Positions 24,492-33,957 of a stretch of DNA of 64,000 nt are shown here, piece by piece. The notes beneath the pieces were generated by a model that searched no databases, was not told the DNA's origin, and worked only from the letters and a program-made list of their open reading frames with translations. A program made the translations under genes and the position numbers. The number at the start of each line of letters is the position of its first letter. Position 1 is the stretch's first letter. Origin of the DNA: Nocardia aurantiaca (lineage in GTDB: Bacteria; Actinomycetota; Actinomycetes; Mycobacteriales; Mycobacteriaceae); the NCBI RefSeq assembly GCF_009708175.1, contig NZ_WMBB01000007.1, positions 124,001 through 188,000 of the forward strand, in the 5' to 3' direction.

Positions 24492-27400
24492 TCGGTGCTG
24501 GGCCGGATTCCTTGATGCCCAATGGTATTCGCACCATGGCCCCGGCCGCCAGCAGCTCGGTGACTCCCTCGCAATGGATTTCGACCGGATCCGCGTGGCC
24601 CGGGTCCGCGGCGATCTCCAGCTCGGAGGCGCTGATCCGGATCGCGAGGCGGTGCCCGCGGTACATGATCGAGAAGTGCAGCTCTCCCAGCTCTTCCGGC
24701 CAGCTCGGGTGGAAGATCAGGCGATCGGACCGGATCTCCATCCCGGTGAAGCAGCGCTGGATCAGGTCGATGCTTCCGGCCATAGCGCCAAGGTGTATTC
24801 CCTCCTCGGTGGTCCCGCCCTGGATGTCGGTGACGTCGGCGTCGAGCACCCGGTGGAAGAAGTCCATGGTCTGGGCCCGATGCGCCCGGGCCAGCACCCA
24901 GGCGTGGACCAGGGCGCTCAGTGTCGAGCCGTGTGAGGTCCTCGCCAGGTAATAATCGATGGTCCGCGGGATCATCTCTCCGGGCAGCTCATAGCCGAGA
25001 CGGTCCAGCACTTCCCGCAATTCGTCGGCCGAGAGCAGGTAGAACAGCATCAGCACATCGGCCTGTTTGCCGGCCCGATAGCGATTGACGTCGTCGCCCT
25101 CGGCCTCGAGAATGCGATCCAGCCGCTGGATGTCACCGTAGCGTTGCCGGTAACCCTCCCAATCGAGTTCGGCCAACTGCTCGTAACCATCGAACTGGCT
25201 GATGACGCCGTCATGGAAGGGCACGAACACACGGCGGCTCACATGCTCCCAGCGGCTGAGTTCCGCGGGTGAGATCCGCAGCGACTCCAGCAGTTCCGCG
25301 CGGGCGCGCGGGGTCAGACGGTCCAGGGCCTCGCGGGCGCGTAGCAGCGTCCACACCGCCATGACATTCGTGTAGGCGTTGTCGTCGATCCCGGTCCCGG
25401 GCGAGCTCGGCGACCCGGTGTGGAATTCGTCGGGTCCGATGACGCCGCGTAGGTGATAACGATCGTGACTGGGATCGTAGTCGGCCAGGCTCGCCCAGAA
25501 GCGGGCTATCTCCACCATGAGTTCGGCGCCGTAGTCGGTGAGGAATTCGATGTCGCCGGTCGCCTGGTAGTACTGCCAGACGTTGTAGGCGATGGCGCTG
25601 CCGATATGGTGGGCGCGCGGGCTCGGATCCGGATTCCAGTGGCCCGACAGCGGATTCAGATGCAGCAGCTGAGATTCCTCTCGACCGTCGGCGCCCGACT
25701 GCCACGGGAACATCGCACCGGCCGTACCGGCCGCGGCGGCCGCACGGCGCGCCTCCGGCAACCGCCGATACCGGTAGCGAAGCAGGCCGCGCGCCAGTCT
25801 CGGGAAGCGCGGGTTGAGGACCGGGTACACGAACAGTTCATCCCAGAAGATGTGTCCGCGATACGCCTCGCCGTGCAGGCCCCGTGCGGGCACCCCGACA
25901 TCCAGGTCGGCGGTATGCGGTGAGAGGGTTTGCACCAGATGCAGGAGGTGCAGCCGGATCGTCCGGGTCGCTTGCTCGCCACCGCCGAGATCGATGCGCA
26001 GCCGATCCCATAGGTGTTCCCATGCCGCCGTGTGAGACTCGAGGAGGTCCTCGAACCTGCCGGCACTGCGCAAGGACCGTGCCGCCTCCTCGTCGGGCGC
26101 CGACACGGCGTGATCGCGGCCGGTCACCACGGCCGCGATCTTCTCCAGCACGACCGTCTCCCCCTCGGTCATCGAGACGCCGTGATCGTGCCCGATCGAC
26201 CGCTCACCTTCCACGAGTTCGGTTGCGGGGCACAGCTTCACATCCTCGCGGTGCAGCGTCCCGCGGGTCGCGGTCGCGATCGGAATCCTGGACTCCCCGG
26301 TGCGCACGACCAACACCACCGCTTCGGGTGACAGCTCCCGCGCCGATACCTGCTCGAGATGGTCCCCCGACAGATCCCGATACCGTGCCACCAGGCTGTT
26401 GTCCACGGCGCCGTCCACCCTCGAACGGAAGACCACGGTGCCCGACCAGTTCTCGGCGGTCACCGCGGTCTCGAGCGCACACAGGTGTGGTGCGTGCATC
26501 GCCGCGAAGCGCCGCTGCCGCACCCGAGTGATACGGCCGGTGGCGTCCCGGAATCGGAAGTGCCGCAGCAGGACCGCCCGCCGCAGATCGAATTCCTGCC
26601 GATACGAGAGCAATTCGACGGTGTCGATGTCGAACCAGTCGCCGTCGCCGATGCGGAAGGTGACCGGCAGCCAATTCGGCAGGTTCACCAGGCTCTCGTT
26701 GTCGACGGTGCGTCCGGCGATCTGGTCGAAGAGCCGGTTGTAGATCCCGGCGACGTAGGTGCCCGGGTAGTGATGTTCTCCCGCCGTGCACTCCGGCGCG
26801 GCGCCCCGGGTCGCGAGATAGCCGTTGCCCACCGTGCACAGCGCCTCGCGCAGTCGTTCGTGGATCGGGTCGTACCCGTCGAAGCCGAACACCCACGAGG
26901 ACGATATCGCCATATCGGCTTGGGCCGCGAGCAGTCCGGCGAGTTCGTCGAGGAAGGATCGCACGCCTTCGGGTCCGGGCAGCGCGAGGCGGGCGGCGGT
27001 CCGCCGGTCGCCGTTCTCGTCGTGGCGGACCACGATCGGAATGCCCTCGGCCTCGACGGCGTCGAAGGCGTCCTCATCGGTGAGGTCGTCGCCGACGTAG
27101 ATCGGCAGGGTGGGCGTGGTGAGATGGCCGAGGATCCACTGGAGCGCGGTTCCCTTGTCCCAGTCCATGTCCGGCCGCAGTTCCACCACCTTGCGCCCGC
27201 TCGTCACGCGCAGGCCCCGCTTGCGGGCCTGCGCGTGCACAGCGGCGGTCACCGCGCCGACCCGCTCCGGCGCGACCCGCCGATAGTGCGCGGCGACCGC
27301 GAAGCGCTTGTGCTCCACCAGCACTCCGTCGATCGAGCCCAGCGATAGCGCCAGTTCCTCGGCTGCCGCGGCCAGAGCCTGCTCCGCGCCCGGGGCGGCC

Positions 27401-28476
27401 TCGTGCACGTACGTCGTCCCGTCCGGGGCGAGCAATTCGAATCCGTGGCACCCGGCGTACCACAGTCCGTCGACACCCACCCGCCCACGCAGATCATCGA
27501 GTTCGCGCCCGCTGACGATGGCGACCGGGCACCGAGCCGCGAGCCGCGTCAGGGCCGCCGCCCCGCCCTCCACCAGGGTCGCGGCGGCCGGATCGGGGAC
27601 GATGGCCGACAGCGTGCCGTCGAAATCGAGGAGGACGGAGGCCTTTTCGGTGTCGAGCAGGTCACCGAGCCGGGCTGTGACCAGGTCCGGCACCTCCGAC
27701 ATCCGCCGGAAGCCGTTGTGCAGCCGCACCCGGTCCAGATCCGAGACCACCACATCGGCTCCGCGCTCGACCAGCCGGTCGCCGTGCCCGCCCCGATCGA
27801 CTCCGATCACCAGGCCGAATCCGCCCGCCCGGCCGGCGGCGACACCGGCCTCCGAGTCCTCCACGACGACGGTCCGTTCCGGCTCCGCCCCGAGCCGGCG
27901 CGCGGCCTCGAGCAGCATCGCGGGATCGGGTTTGCCCGCCAGCCCCAGCTCCGCGGCCACGATGCCGTCCACCCGCACCGGAAACAGATCTCCGATGCCC
28001 GCGGCGCGCAGCACCTCGGCGCAGTTGCGGCTGGCGGAGAACACCGCGACACCGATTCCCGCCGTCTGCAGGCGCCGCACCAGCGCCACGGTGGAGCCGA
28101 AGGCCGGGACGCCATCGCGGACGAGGCGTTCGATGAACAGCCGGTCCTTGTGGTTGCCGAGCGCGCACACCGTTCCCGCGTCCTCGGCGTCGGCAGGATC
28201 CCCCTCCGGCAGTGAAATGCCGCGCGCGGCAAGAAAATCGGCAACACCCCGGTATCGGGGTTCGCCGTCCACCCACCGCAGGTAGTCCTCGTCGGTGAAG
28301 GGCGACAGGTCCTCGCCGGGCGCCGGCGCGCGATGCGCCAGGAAGTCGTCGAACATCTCCTTCCAGGCCGCCGCGTGCACGCGAGCGCTGTCGGTCACCA
28401 CACCGTCCATATCGAAGATCACCGCATCATGGCGCCGCGCGTCGATCAGCGGCACGGCCTGTGTGTTCTGGTCCAC
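24472..28476 (-). CDS. otsB1: Three-domain HAD phosphatase / trehalose-6-phosphatase / GH65 protein (OtsB1 type)
   Basis: 1334 residues, close to M. tuberculosis OtsB1 (Rv2006, 1327 residues, DosR regulon). Residues 1-250 are a HAD domain of the beta-phosphoglucomutase kind (DMDGVVTDS at 22-30; VVEDSEAGVAAG). About 270-505 are an OtsB-like trehalose-phosphatase domain (LLDFDGTLSAIVPDP; GDDLTDEDAFD). About 515-1330 are a glycoside hydrolase/phosphorylase family 65 domain with GPDEFHTG, the catalytic Glu site. The whole could turn over trehalose and glucose phosphates, but the M. tuberculosis protein lacks proven trehalose phosphatase activity. The GTG start at 28476 lies 56 bases from a DosR box. 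Confidence 0.88.
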   Translation of the reverse strand: MDQNTQAVPLIDARRHDAVIFDMDGVVTDSARVHAAAWKEMFDDFLAHRAPAPGEDLSPFTDEDYLRWVDGEPRYRGVADFLAARGISLPEGDPADAEDAGTVCALGNHKDRLFIERLVRDGVPAFGSTVALVRRLQTAGIGVAVFSASRNCAEVLRAAGIGDLFPVRVDGIVAAELGLAGKPDPAMLLEAARRLGAEPERTVVVEDSEAGVAAGRAGGFGLVIGVDRGGHGDRLVERGADVVVSDLDRVRLHNGFRRMSEVPDLVTARLGDLLDTEKASVLLDFDGTLSAIVPDPAAATLVEGGAAALTRLAARCPVAIVSGRELDDLRGRVGVDGLWYAGCHGFELLAPDGTTYVHEAAPGAEQALAAAAEELALSLGSIDGVLVEHKRFAVAAHYRRVAPERVGAVTAAVHAQARKRGLRVTSGRKVVELRPDMDWDKGTALQWILGHLTTPTLPIYVGDDLTDEDAFDAVEAEGIPIVVRHDENGDRRTAARLALPGPEGVRSFLDELAGLLAAQADMAISSSWVFGFDGYDPIHERLREALCTVGNGYLATRGAAPECTAGEHHYPGTYVAGIYNRLFDQIAGRTVDNESLVNLPNWLPVTFRIGDGDWFDIDTVELLSYRQEFDLRRAVLLRHFRFRDATGRITRVRQRRFAAMHAPHLCALETAVTAENWSGTVVFRSRVDGAVDNSLVARYRDLSGDHLEQVSARELSPEAVVLVVRTGESRIPIATATRGTLHREDVKLCPATELVEGERSIGHDHGVSMTEGETVVLEKIAAVVTGRDHAVSAPDEEAARSLRSAGRFEDLLESHTAAWEHLWDRLRIDLGGGEQATRTIRLHLLHLVQTLSPHTADLDVGVPARGLHGEAYRGHIFWDELFVYPVLNPRFPRLARGLLRYRYRRLPEARRAAAAAGTAGAMFPWQSGADGREESQLLHLNPLSGHWNPDPSPRAHHIGSAIAYNVWQYYQATGDIEFLTDYGAELMVEIARFWASLADYDPSHDRYHLRGVIGPDEFHTGSPSSPGTGIDDNAYTNVMAVWTLLRAREALDRLTPRARAELLESLRISPAELSRWEHVSRRVFVPFHDGVISQFDGYEQLAELDWEGYRQRYGDIQRLDRILEAEGDDVNRYRAGKQADVLMLFYLLSADELREVLDRLGYELPGEMIPRTIDYYLARTSHGSTLSALVHAWVLARAHRAQTMDFFHRVLDADVTDIQGGTTEEGIHLGAMAGSIDLIQRCFTGMEIRSDRLIFHPSWPEELGELHFSIMYRGHRLAIRISASELEIAADPGHADPVEIHCEGVTELLAAGAMVRIPLGIKESGPAPITTVVD

Positions 28477-28532
28477 GAATTCAGCCTGCGTGGCGCTGAG
28501 CGCCAGGCCAAGGGTCCTGTAGCACCGTAACG

Positions 28533-28546
28533 AGGACCAACGGCCC
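28533..28546. promoter_or_regulatory. Candidate DosR box between divergent genes
   Basis: AGGACCAACGGCCC matches 10 of 14 consensus positions and resembles the GGACCAACGGCCC form known before hspX-type genes. It lies 56 bases from the otsB1-like start and 36 bases from the Acg-like start. Confidence 0.55.
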
Positions 28547-28582
28547 CTGGGACGCGCGTGTCGGGCGTCCTAGCGTGAGTCC

Positions 28583-29602
28583 ATGAGTCCACTACCCAGC
28601 AGCGAGACGATCGAGCAGGCTGTCCGGTTGGCCGGTCGCGCACCCTCCCTGCACAACAGCCAGCCGTGGCGCTGGGTATTCGATGGTGAAGCCCTGCACC
28701 TGTTCTCGGTGCGGGCCCGGATGCTGCCCGCCACCGACCACTCGGGGCGGCAGATGCTGATCAGCTGCGGCATCGCACTGGGTCATCTGCGCGCCGCGCT
28801 GGCCGCCACCGGATGGCAGACCCACGTCACGTACTTCCCGAATCCGACCCGCCACGATCAGCTGGCGACGGTCACGCTGGAGCCCGCCCGCATCGTCACC
28901 GACGCCGACCGCGACCGTGCCGCCGCCATCACCGTTCGCTATACCGATCGCCTCCCGTTCAGCGCCCCGGCCGAATGGCGGGAGTTCGAACCGGTGCTGC
29001 CGGTCATCGTCGATCCGTTCGACGCCGTGATCACCGTGCTGCCGCCCGAGGCCCGCACCGAATTGGCCCGCGCGTCCCGGATGACCGCCGCCGTACGCCG
29101 TTACGATTCGGGTTATCAAGCCGAATTGCAGTGGTGGGCAGGGCATTCGCTGGCCGCGGAGGGCATCCCGCCATCAGCCCGCGTCACCCCCGACGAGCGG
29201 CAGCGGGTCGACCTGAGCCGCGTGCTCCCGGCCGTCGACGACGAACCGCGCCGGACCGAGATCAAGGACGACGAGTCCGTCGTCCTCGTCGTGTCCAGTG
29301 GAAGCAGCTTCACCGAATTGCTGCGCTGCGGCGAGGCGCTGTCCACGATCCTGCTCGAATGCACGGTCGCGGGATACGCGACGTGCCCGATCAGTCACGT
29401 CACCGAGGTGCCGCAGAGCCGATCGGTCATCCAGGGGCTCACCGGCCGCGCCGAGCAGCCACAGGTTCTGATACGGGTCGGCACGGTTCCGGCTTCCGAC
29501 CGGCAGCCGACGCATACGCCGCGATTGCCCCTCACACAGATCCTCGACATCAGCGCGGCCGCAACCCCCGGTGTCCGAACTCCGTCCGGCGATCCCCGAT
29601 AA
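28583..29602 (+). CDS. Acg-family nitroreductase-like protein
   Basis: 339 residues, same family as the genes at 13283 and 43376. Motifs: GRAPSLHNSQPWRW at about 18-31, RQMLISCGIALGHLRAAL near 57-74, YTDRLPF, LQWWAGHSLAAEGIPPSA near 180, and ECTVAGYATCPISHVTEVPQ near 258. It is predicted to bind FMN or a nitro/redox ligand without being a usual reductase. It lies 54 bases before dosR on the same strand. There is no clear Shine-Dalgarno, and TAGCGT 9 bases before the ATG could be a -10 box of a near-leaderless message. Confidence 0.9.
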   Translation: MSPLPSSETIEQAVRLAGRAPSLHNSQPWRWVFDGEALHLFSVRARMLPATDHSGRQMLISCGIALGHLRAALAATGWQTHVTYFPNPTRHDQLATVTLEPARIVTDADRDRAAAITVRYTDRLPFSAPAEWREFEPVLPVIVDPFDAVITVLPPEARTELARASRMTAAVRRYDSGYQAELQWWAGHSLAAEGIPPSARVTPDERQRVDLSRVLPAVDDEPRRTEIKDDESVVLVVSSGSSFTELLRCGEALSTILLECTVAGYATCPISHVTEVPQSRSVIQGLTGRAEQPQVLIRVGTVPASDRQPTHTPRLPLTQILDISAAATPGVRTPSGDPR

Positions 29603-29655
29603 TCCGCTCGGCAAGCTATGTTCGACCACGTAGTCCTTACAGATGGGAACCGGCC

Positions 29656-30303
29656 ATGATCAAGGTATTTCTCGTTGACGACCATGAGATCGTTCGCCGA
29701 GGACTCGTCGACTTGCTCGAGAGCGATCCCGAGCTCACCGTCATCGGTGAAGCCGCCGATGCCGCCCAGGCTCTCGCCCGGATCCCGGCACTGCAACCGG
29801 ACGTGGCGGTCCTCGATGTCCGCCTGCCGGACGGAAACGGCATCGAGCTGTGCCGCGACCTGCTCTCGCGCCTGGACACGCTGCGTTGTCTCATCCTCAC
29901 CTCGTTCACCGATGAGCAGGCCATGATGGACGCGATCCTGGCCGGGGCCAGCGGCTACGTGGTCAAGGACATCAAGGGCATGGAACTAGCGAAGGCCATC
30001 AAGGAGATCGGGGCCGGCCGCTCCCTTCTCGACAATCGAGCCGCCGCGGCGCTCATGGATCGCTTGCGCCGCAGCACTCAATCCGACGGACCGCTGGCCG
30101 GTCTCACCGATCAGGAGCGCAAACTCCTCGATCTGCTCGGCGACGGCCTGACCAATCGGCAGATCGCCGAGCGGATGTTCCTGGCCGAGAAGACGGTCAA
30201 GAACTACGTCTCCCGGCTGCTCGCCAAGCTCGGCATGGAACGCCGCACGCAGGCCGCGGTCTACGCGTCCAAGCTGCGTGGCGAGCATCCACACGCGCAG
30301 TAG
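29656..30303 (+). CDS. dosR: Hypoxia/NO response regulator DosR (DevR)
   Basis: 215 residues, near-identical in plan to M. tuberculosis DosR (217). Receiver domain 1-120: acidic pocket D8-D9, phospho-acceptor D54 in VLDVRLPDG, Thr/Ser near 82 and Lys104 in GYVVKDIKGMEL. The NarL-type DNA-binding domain is at about 145-210 (TDQERKLLDLL, FLAEKTVKNYVSRLLAKLGM). Phosphorylated by DosS-type kinases, it activates genes with GGGACTWWAGTCCC boxes. The ATG at 29656 follows GATGGGAA. Unlike M. tuberculosis, no kinase gene follows; the DosS-like kinase is 10 kb away at 40086. Confidence 0.95.
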   Translation: MIKVFLVDDHEIVRRGLVDLLESDPELTVIGEAADAAQALARIPALQPDVAVLDVRLPDGNGIELCRDLLSRLDTLRCLILTSFTDEQAMMDAILAGASGYVVKDIKGMELAKAIKEIGAGRSLLDNRAAAALMDRLRRSTQSDGPLAGLTDQERKLLDLLGDGLTNRQIAERMFLAEKTVKNYVSRLLAKLGMERRTQAAVYASKLRGEHPHAQ

Positions 30304-30377
30304 TCCGATCCGCTCGCCGCGCACCGTCGCCGCCCGCGGCGAGCATGCGTTCGTGGGGCGGCAAGTCCTCGGCTACA

Positions 30378-30391
30378 AGGTCTTTGGTCCC
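30378..30391. promoter_or_regulatory. Candidate DosR box
   Basis: AGGTCTTTGGTCCC matches 11 of 14 consensus positions and ends 58 bases before the ATG at 30450. Confidence 0.6.
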
Positions 30392-30449
30392 CTGCCTGCG
30401 TGCGAGCAGGCCCTACCAGCCTTTCACCTGAAGCGGAACCCTCGACTAC

Positions 30450-33131
30450 ATGCACACTCATGCCCGACTCGGCGTCGCGAATCCCGATCTGTCCCAATCG
30501 GTTCGCGCCGTCTCCGCGACGGCCGCCGCTCCGCAGACCACCGACGGGGTATTGACCGCGCTGGCAACCGGTGACAGCGGGCTGACCGAGGAGGAACACG
30601 CCCGGCGGGCCCGGGTCTTCGGAGCTAATGCGATTCGGGCGCATCGGGCTCGTATCGGACCGGTCGTGGCCCGGCAATTGCGTTCACCGCTCTTGCTGCT
30701 GCTGGCCGTGACCGCGGCGGCGTCGTTTTTCCTCGGCGAGCGCACCGATGCGGTGGTCATCGGCGTGATCGTGGCGATGTCCGTGGGCCTGGGCACCGTC
30801 AACGAGTTCCGTGCCGAGAAGGCCGCCGAAGCGCTGCACGACCGCATCCGGCACCGCGTCGTGGTGCTGCGCGACGGGCAAGCCCGATCGATCGACCTCG
30901 CGGAACTGGTCCCCGGAGACATCGTCGAGCTGCGACCGGGTGAGCTGGTACCCGCGGATCTGCGCCTGCTGTCGACCACCGGGCTGCAGTGCGATGAATC
31001 GGTGCTTACCGGAGAGTCCGAGCCGGTGCGGAAGTCGACCGATCCGGTCCCGGAGGGAACCCCGGTCGCCGAACTCACCTCCTGCGCGCTCATGGGCACG
31101 GTGGTCGCCGCCGGGACCGGACGCGGCGTGGTCACCGCAACCGGTGGCGACACCGAATTCGGGCGCATCGCAGTCGGTTTGGCGCGGCGGGAGCCCGAGA
31201 CCGAATTCCAGGCCGGGCTGCGCAAATTCTCGATGCTGTTGGTCCGGGTCGCGGCCACATTGACGATCGGCATCTTCGTGGTGAACCTGATGCTGCATCG
31301 GCCGATCCTGGACGCGCTCATGTTCTCGCTGGCGATCGCGGTCGGCATCTCGCCGCAGCTGCTCCCGGCAGTCGTGTCCACCAGTCTCGCAGCGGGCTCG
31401 CGGCTGCTGGCACAGCGCAAGGTGCTGGTGAAAAGGCTCGTCTGCATCGAGGATCTCGGCGATATCGAGGTGCTGTTCACCGACAAGACCGGGACGCTGA
31501 CCGAAGGACGGATCGAGTTCATGCGCACGATCGCCGCTGACGCGGCCGACGGCGATGTCACCGAGCTCGGCCTGATATGCACCGACGGCCTGATCGAGAA
31601 CGGCCGGCTGGCGGGCGGTGACGCGCTGGACACCGCGCTGTGGGCGGCGCCTGTCGCTCCGTTGGGCGCGATCGAGGGGTACTCACGGCTCGCCACGCTG
31701 CCTTTCGATCACCGGCGCCGGATGGTCTCGGTCCTCGCCGATTCACCCGTACGCGGGCGAACCATCATCACCAAGGGCGCGCCCGAGGCCGTGCTGGCAT
31801 GTTGCGAGAATGTGCCCGACTCGGCGGCGCGGGCGCTCGACGCCGAATTCGCCGCCGGCCACCGCGTGGTCGCCGTGGCGACCCGTTCCGTACCCGGGCA
31901 GACCACGCTGACGACCGCCGACGAGACCGGTCTGCGGCTGGCCGGAATCCTGGTCTTCCTGGATCCGCCGAAATCCTCGGCCCGAGAGGCGATCAGCCGA
32001 CTGGCCGCGCTCGGCATCGCGGTCAAGGTCATCACCGGCGATCATCCGACCGTGGCCGCGCGGGTGTGCGAACAACTGGGCCTGCCGGCCGGCGGCACGC
32101 TCTCGGGCGCCGATCTGGATCGGCTCACCGATGCCGAGCTCACCGAGGCATTATCCACCACAACGGTTTTCGCTCGCATCGATCCCGAACAGAAGGCGCG
32201 CATCGTGCGCGCGCAACGCTGCCTCGGCGTCGACGTCGCCTACCTCGGCGACGGCGTCAACGACGCGCTGGCCCTGCACGCCGCCGACGTCGGAATCTCC
32301 GTCGACGCCGCCACCGATGTCGCCAAGGACGCCGCCGACGTGGTGCTGCTCGAGAAGGACCTGCAGGTGCTGGCCGACGGAGTCACCCAGGGCCGCCGCG
32401 TGTTCGCCAACACCATGAAGTACGTCTTGATGGGCACGTCCAGCAACTTCGGCAATATGTTCAGCGCCGCGGGCGCCTCGGCCTTTCTGCCGTTCCTGCC
32501 GATGCTGCCCTCGCAGATCCTGCTCAACAACCTGCTCTACGACTCCAGCCAGCTCGCCATCCCCACCGACAATGTCGACGAGGAGCAACTGGCCCGCCCC
32601 TCGCGCTGGGACCTGCGGCTGATCCAGCGGTTCATGCTGGTGTTCGGTCCGATCAGCTCGGTGTTCGACTTCGCGACCTTCGGCATCATGCTCTGGGTCT
32701 TCCATGCGGGCGAAGCGCTGTTCCATACCGGCTGGTTCGTCGAATCGCTGGCCACCCAGACCCTGGTGCTGTTCGTGATCCGCACCCACAGAACGCCGTT
32801 CTTCCGCAGCCATCCCAGCGTCGCTCTGCTCACCGCCGCCCTGGCCGCGGTCGGGATCGGCGCGCTGCTGCCCGTGACCCCGCTGGCCGGCTCGCTCGGC
32901 TTCCAGCCACTGCCCGGCGGCTTCTTCGTCGTGTTGATCGGGATGATCCTGGTGTACCTGGCTCTGGCCGAGGCGGCCAAGCATTGGTTCTTCCGGACCG
33001 CCCCGGCTGTACCGGCCGCCCGCGAGCGGCGCACCGATCATCGATTGCGCCGTCGCGCAGCGCGTTTCATCACCAGAACGCATCCCGCAATGGGGACTTC
33101 CGTGCGTCCGGCCCAGGCATTTGGTCCCTAG
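30450..33131 (+). CDS. P-type cation ATPase, MgtA-like (P3B/P2 type)
   Basis: 893 residues. Phosphorylation site DKTGTLT at 345-351, TGES in the actuator domain (LTGESEPVRKS), GDGVND hinge (LGDGVNDALALHAADVGIS) and about ten membrane helices. The segment NFGNMFSAAGASAFLPFLPM before the last helices, followed by LNNLLYDSSQLAIP, is typical of magnesium transporters MgtA/MgtB; the helix-4 segment GISPQLLPAVVST also fits. It probably moves Mg2+ or another divalent cation across the cell membrane. In M. tuberculosis the dormancy ATPase is CtpF, so this may be its functional stand-in. A DosR box lies 58 bases upstream. Confidence 0.88.
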   Translation: MHTHARLGVANPDLSQSVRAVSATAAAPQTTDGVLTALATGDSGLTEEEHARRARVFGANAIRAHRARIGPVVARQLRSPLLLLLAVTAAASFFLGERTDAVVIGVIVAMSVGLGTVNEFRAEKAAEALHDRIRHRVVVLRDGQARSIDLAELVPGDIVELRPGELVPADLRLLSTTGLQCDESVLTGESEPVRKSTDPVPEGTPVAELTSCALMGTVVAAGTGRGVVTATGGDTEFGRIAVGLARREPETEFQAGLRKFSMLLVRVAATLTIGIFVVNLMLHRPILDALMFSLAIAVGISPQLLPAVVSTSLAAGSRLLAQRKVLVKRLVCIEDLGDIEVLFTDKTGTLTEGRIEFMRTIAADAADGDVTELGLICTDGLIENGRLAGGDALDTALWAAPVAPLGAIEGYSRLATLPFDHRRRMVSVLADSPVRGRTIITKGAPEAVLACCENVPDSAARALDAEFAAGHRVVAVATRSVPGQTTLTTADETGLRLAGILVFLDPPKSSAREAISRLAALGIAVKVITGDHPTVAARVCEQLGLPAGGTLSGADLDRLTDAELTEALSTTTVFARIDPEQKARIVRAQRCLGVDVAYLGDGVNDALALHAADVGISVDAATDVAKDAADVVLLEKDLQVLADGVTQGRRVFANTMKYVLMGTSSNFGNMFSAAGASAFLPFLPMLPSQILLNNLLYDSSQLAIPTDNVDEEQLARPSRWDLRLIQRFMLVFGPISSVFDFATFGIMLWVFHAGEALFHTGWFVESLATQTLVLFVIRTHRTPFFRSHPSVALLTAALAAVGIGALLPVTPLAGSLGFQPLPGGFFVVLIGMILVYLALAEAAKHWFFRTAPAVPAARERRTDHRLRRRAARFITRTHPAMGTSVRPAQAFGP
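33093..33106. promoter_or_regulatory. Candidate DosR box inside the ATPase 3' end
   Basis: GGGACTTCCGTGCG matches 10 of 14 positions with a perfect left half. It ends 58 bases before the ATG at 33165, the spacing seen at 13212, 30378 and 38565. Confidence 0.5.
33115..33128. promoter_or_regulatory. Second candidate DosR box inside the ATPase 3' end
   Basis: AGGCATTTGGTCCC matches 10 of 14 positions with a perfect right half, centre 22 bases (two helix turns) from the box at 33093. Confidence 0.5.
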
Positions 33132-33164
33132 AGTCGTACGGCGGGGTGCGGTGTGCTTCTAGAC

Positions 33165-33494
33165 ATGACACACCACAAGATCCACGAAGAGCACCGCACC
33201 CTCGACCGCGCCGAACTCGCCGACCGACTGCGGCGCGTCGCCGACGAACTCGATTCCGGCAGCGTGATCACCTACGGCGGCGACGGCACCACGGGAACTC
33301 TCGCGCTGCCGGACAAGCTCCACGGCGAACTGGAGATAACCAGCGCCAAACACGACGGACACATCAAACTCGTTGCCCGGCTTCACTTCACCGAACCCAA
33401 GTCCGAGAATGCTACGCGCGCAGAGGCTCTCGACCGGACCGATACCGACGAGACCGATGCCGATGAATGGGAGGCCGACGACCCGTACGCCTGA
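33165..33494 (+). CDS. Amphi-Trp domain protein
   Basis: 109 residues of the amphi-Trp domain family, small soluble proteins of unknown role. A charged helix RAELADRLRRVADELDSG (about 16-33) is followed by beta strands (TYGGDGTTGTLALPDKLHGE, KLVARLHF), and the C-terminal 30 residues are very acidic. Start: the ATG at 33165 is preferred over an in-frame GTG at 33153 because it places the upstream DosR box at the 58-base spacing seen elsewhere. It ends 16 bases from the convergent PNPOx-like gene. Confidence 0.75.
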   Translation: MTHHKIHEEHRTLDRAELADRLRRVADELDSGSVITYGGDGTTGTLALPDKLHGELEITSAKHDGHIKLVARLHFTEPKSENATRAEALDRTDTDETDADEWEADDPYA

Positions 33495-33510
33495 ACACCC
33501 TGTGCGGCCG

Positions 33511-33957
33511 CTATCCCGCCTTCTCCGCTACCAGCCGCACGCCGGTTACCAGGGTCGGCTCGATGGCGACGATGGTGTCCATCGGCCCGTCGACCCAGGG
33601 CCGCAAGAGGCGTTCGTACCGCGCGACCCGTTGCGGATCGGACACGGGGCGAGCGATGCCCGTGACCACCACCGACCATCCCAGCTGTTCGATCGGGTCG
33701 ATGTCATCGGCTTCGTACGCCACAACGACATTCGAGTCCGCGCGTACTGTCGACGTCAGCCGGGAGGTGAGCCGAGTGCGCACGATGATGATCTCGCCCT
33801 CGTCGACCAGATGGTTCACCGGCCGCACGGCGGGCAACGCGTCGCGGGTGAAGATCACTCGCCCGAACGGAACACTCGCCAACAACCGCAGCGCTTCCGC
33901 ACGGCCCATGGTCTGTGTGGCCCGCGGAACGAAAGAGCCTCCGGACAGCCCGTTCAT
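33511..33957 (-). CDS. Pyridoxamine 5'-phosphate oxidase-like flavin-binding protein
   Basis: 148 residues with the split-barrel PNPOx-like fold: EALRLLASVPFGRVIFTRDA at 21-40, the strand-loop LPAVRPVNHLV at 41-51, NVVVAYEADDID near 85-97 and GWSVVVTGIARPVSD near 103. Small proteins of this kind bind FMN, F420 or heme; members (Rv3129 type) belong to the DosR regulon. The ATG at 33957 has GGGAG 7 bases upstream; the long frame further upstream is not coding-like. I found no convincing DosR box before it. Confidence 0.85.
   Translation of the reverse strand: MNGLSGGSFVPRATQTMGRAEALRLLASVPFGRVIFTRDALPAVRPVNHLVDEGEIIIVRTRLTSRLTSTVRADSNVVVAYEADDIDPIEQLGWSVVVTGIARPVSDPQRVARYERLLRPWVDGPMDTIVAIEPTLVTGVRLVAEKAG

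Noticed and set aside
29602..29655. DosR self-regulation box directly before dosR
   Set aside because: The candidate GACCACGTAGTCCT matches 7 of 14 positions only. Autoregulation could instead run through the box at 28533 before the upstream Acg gene.
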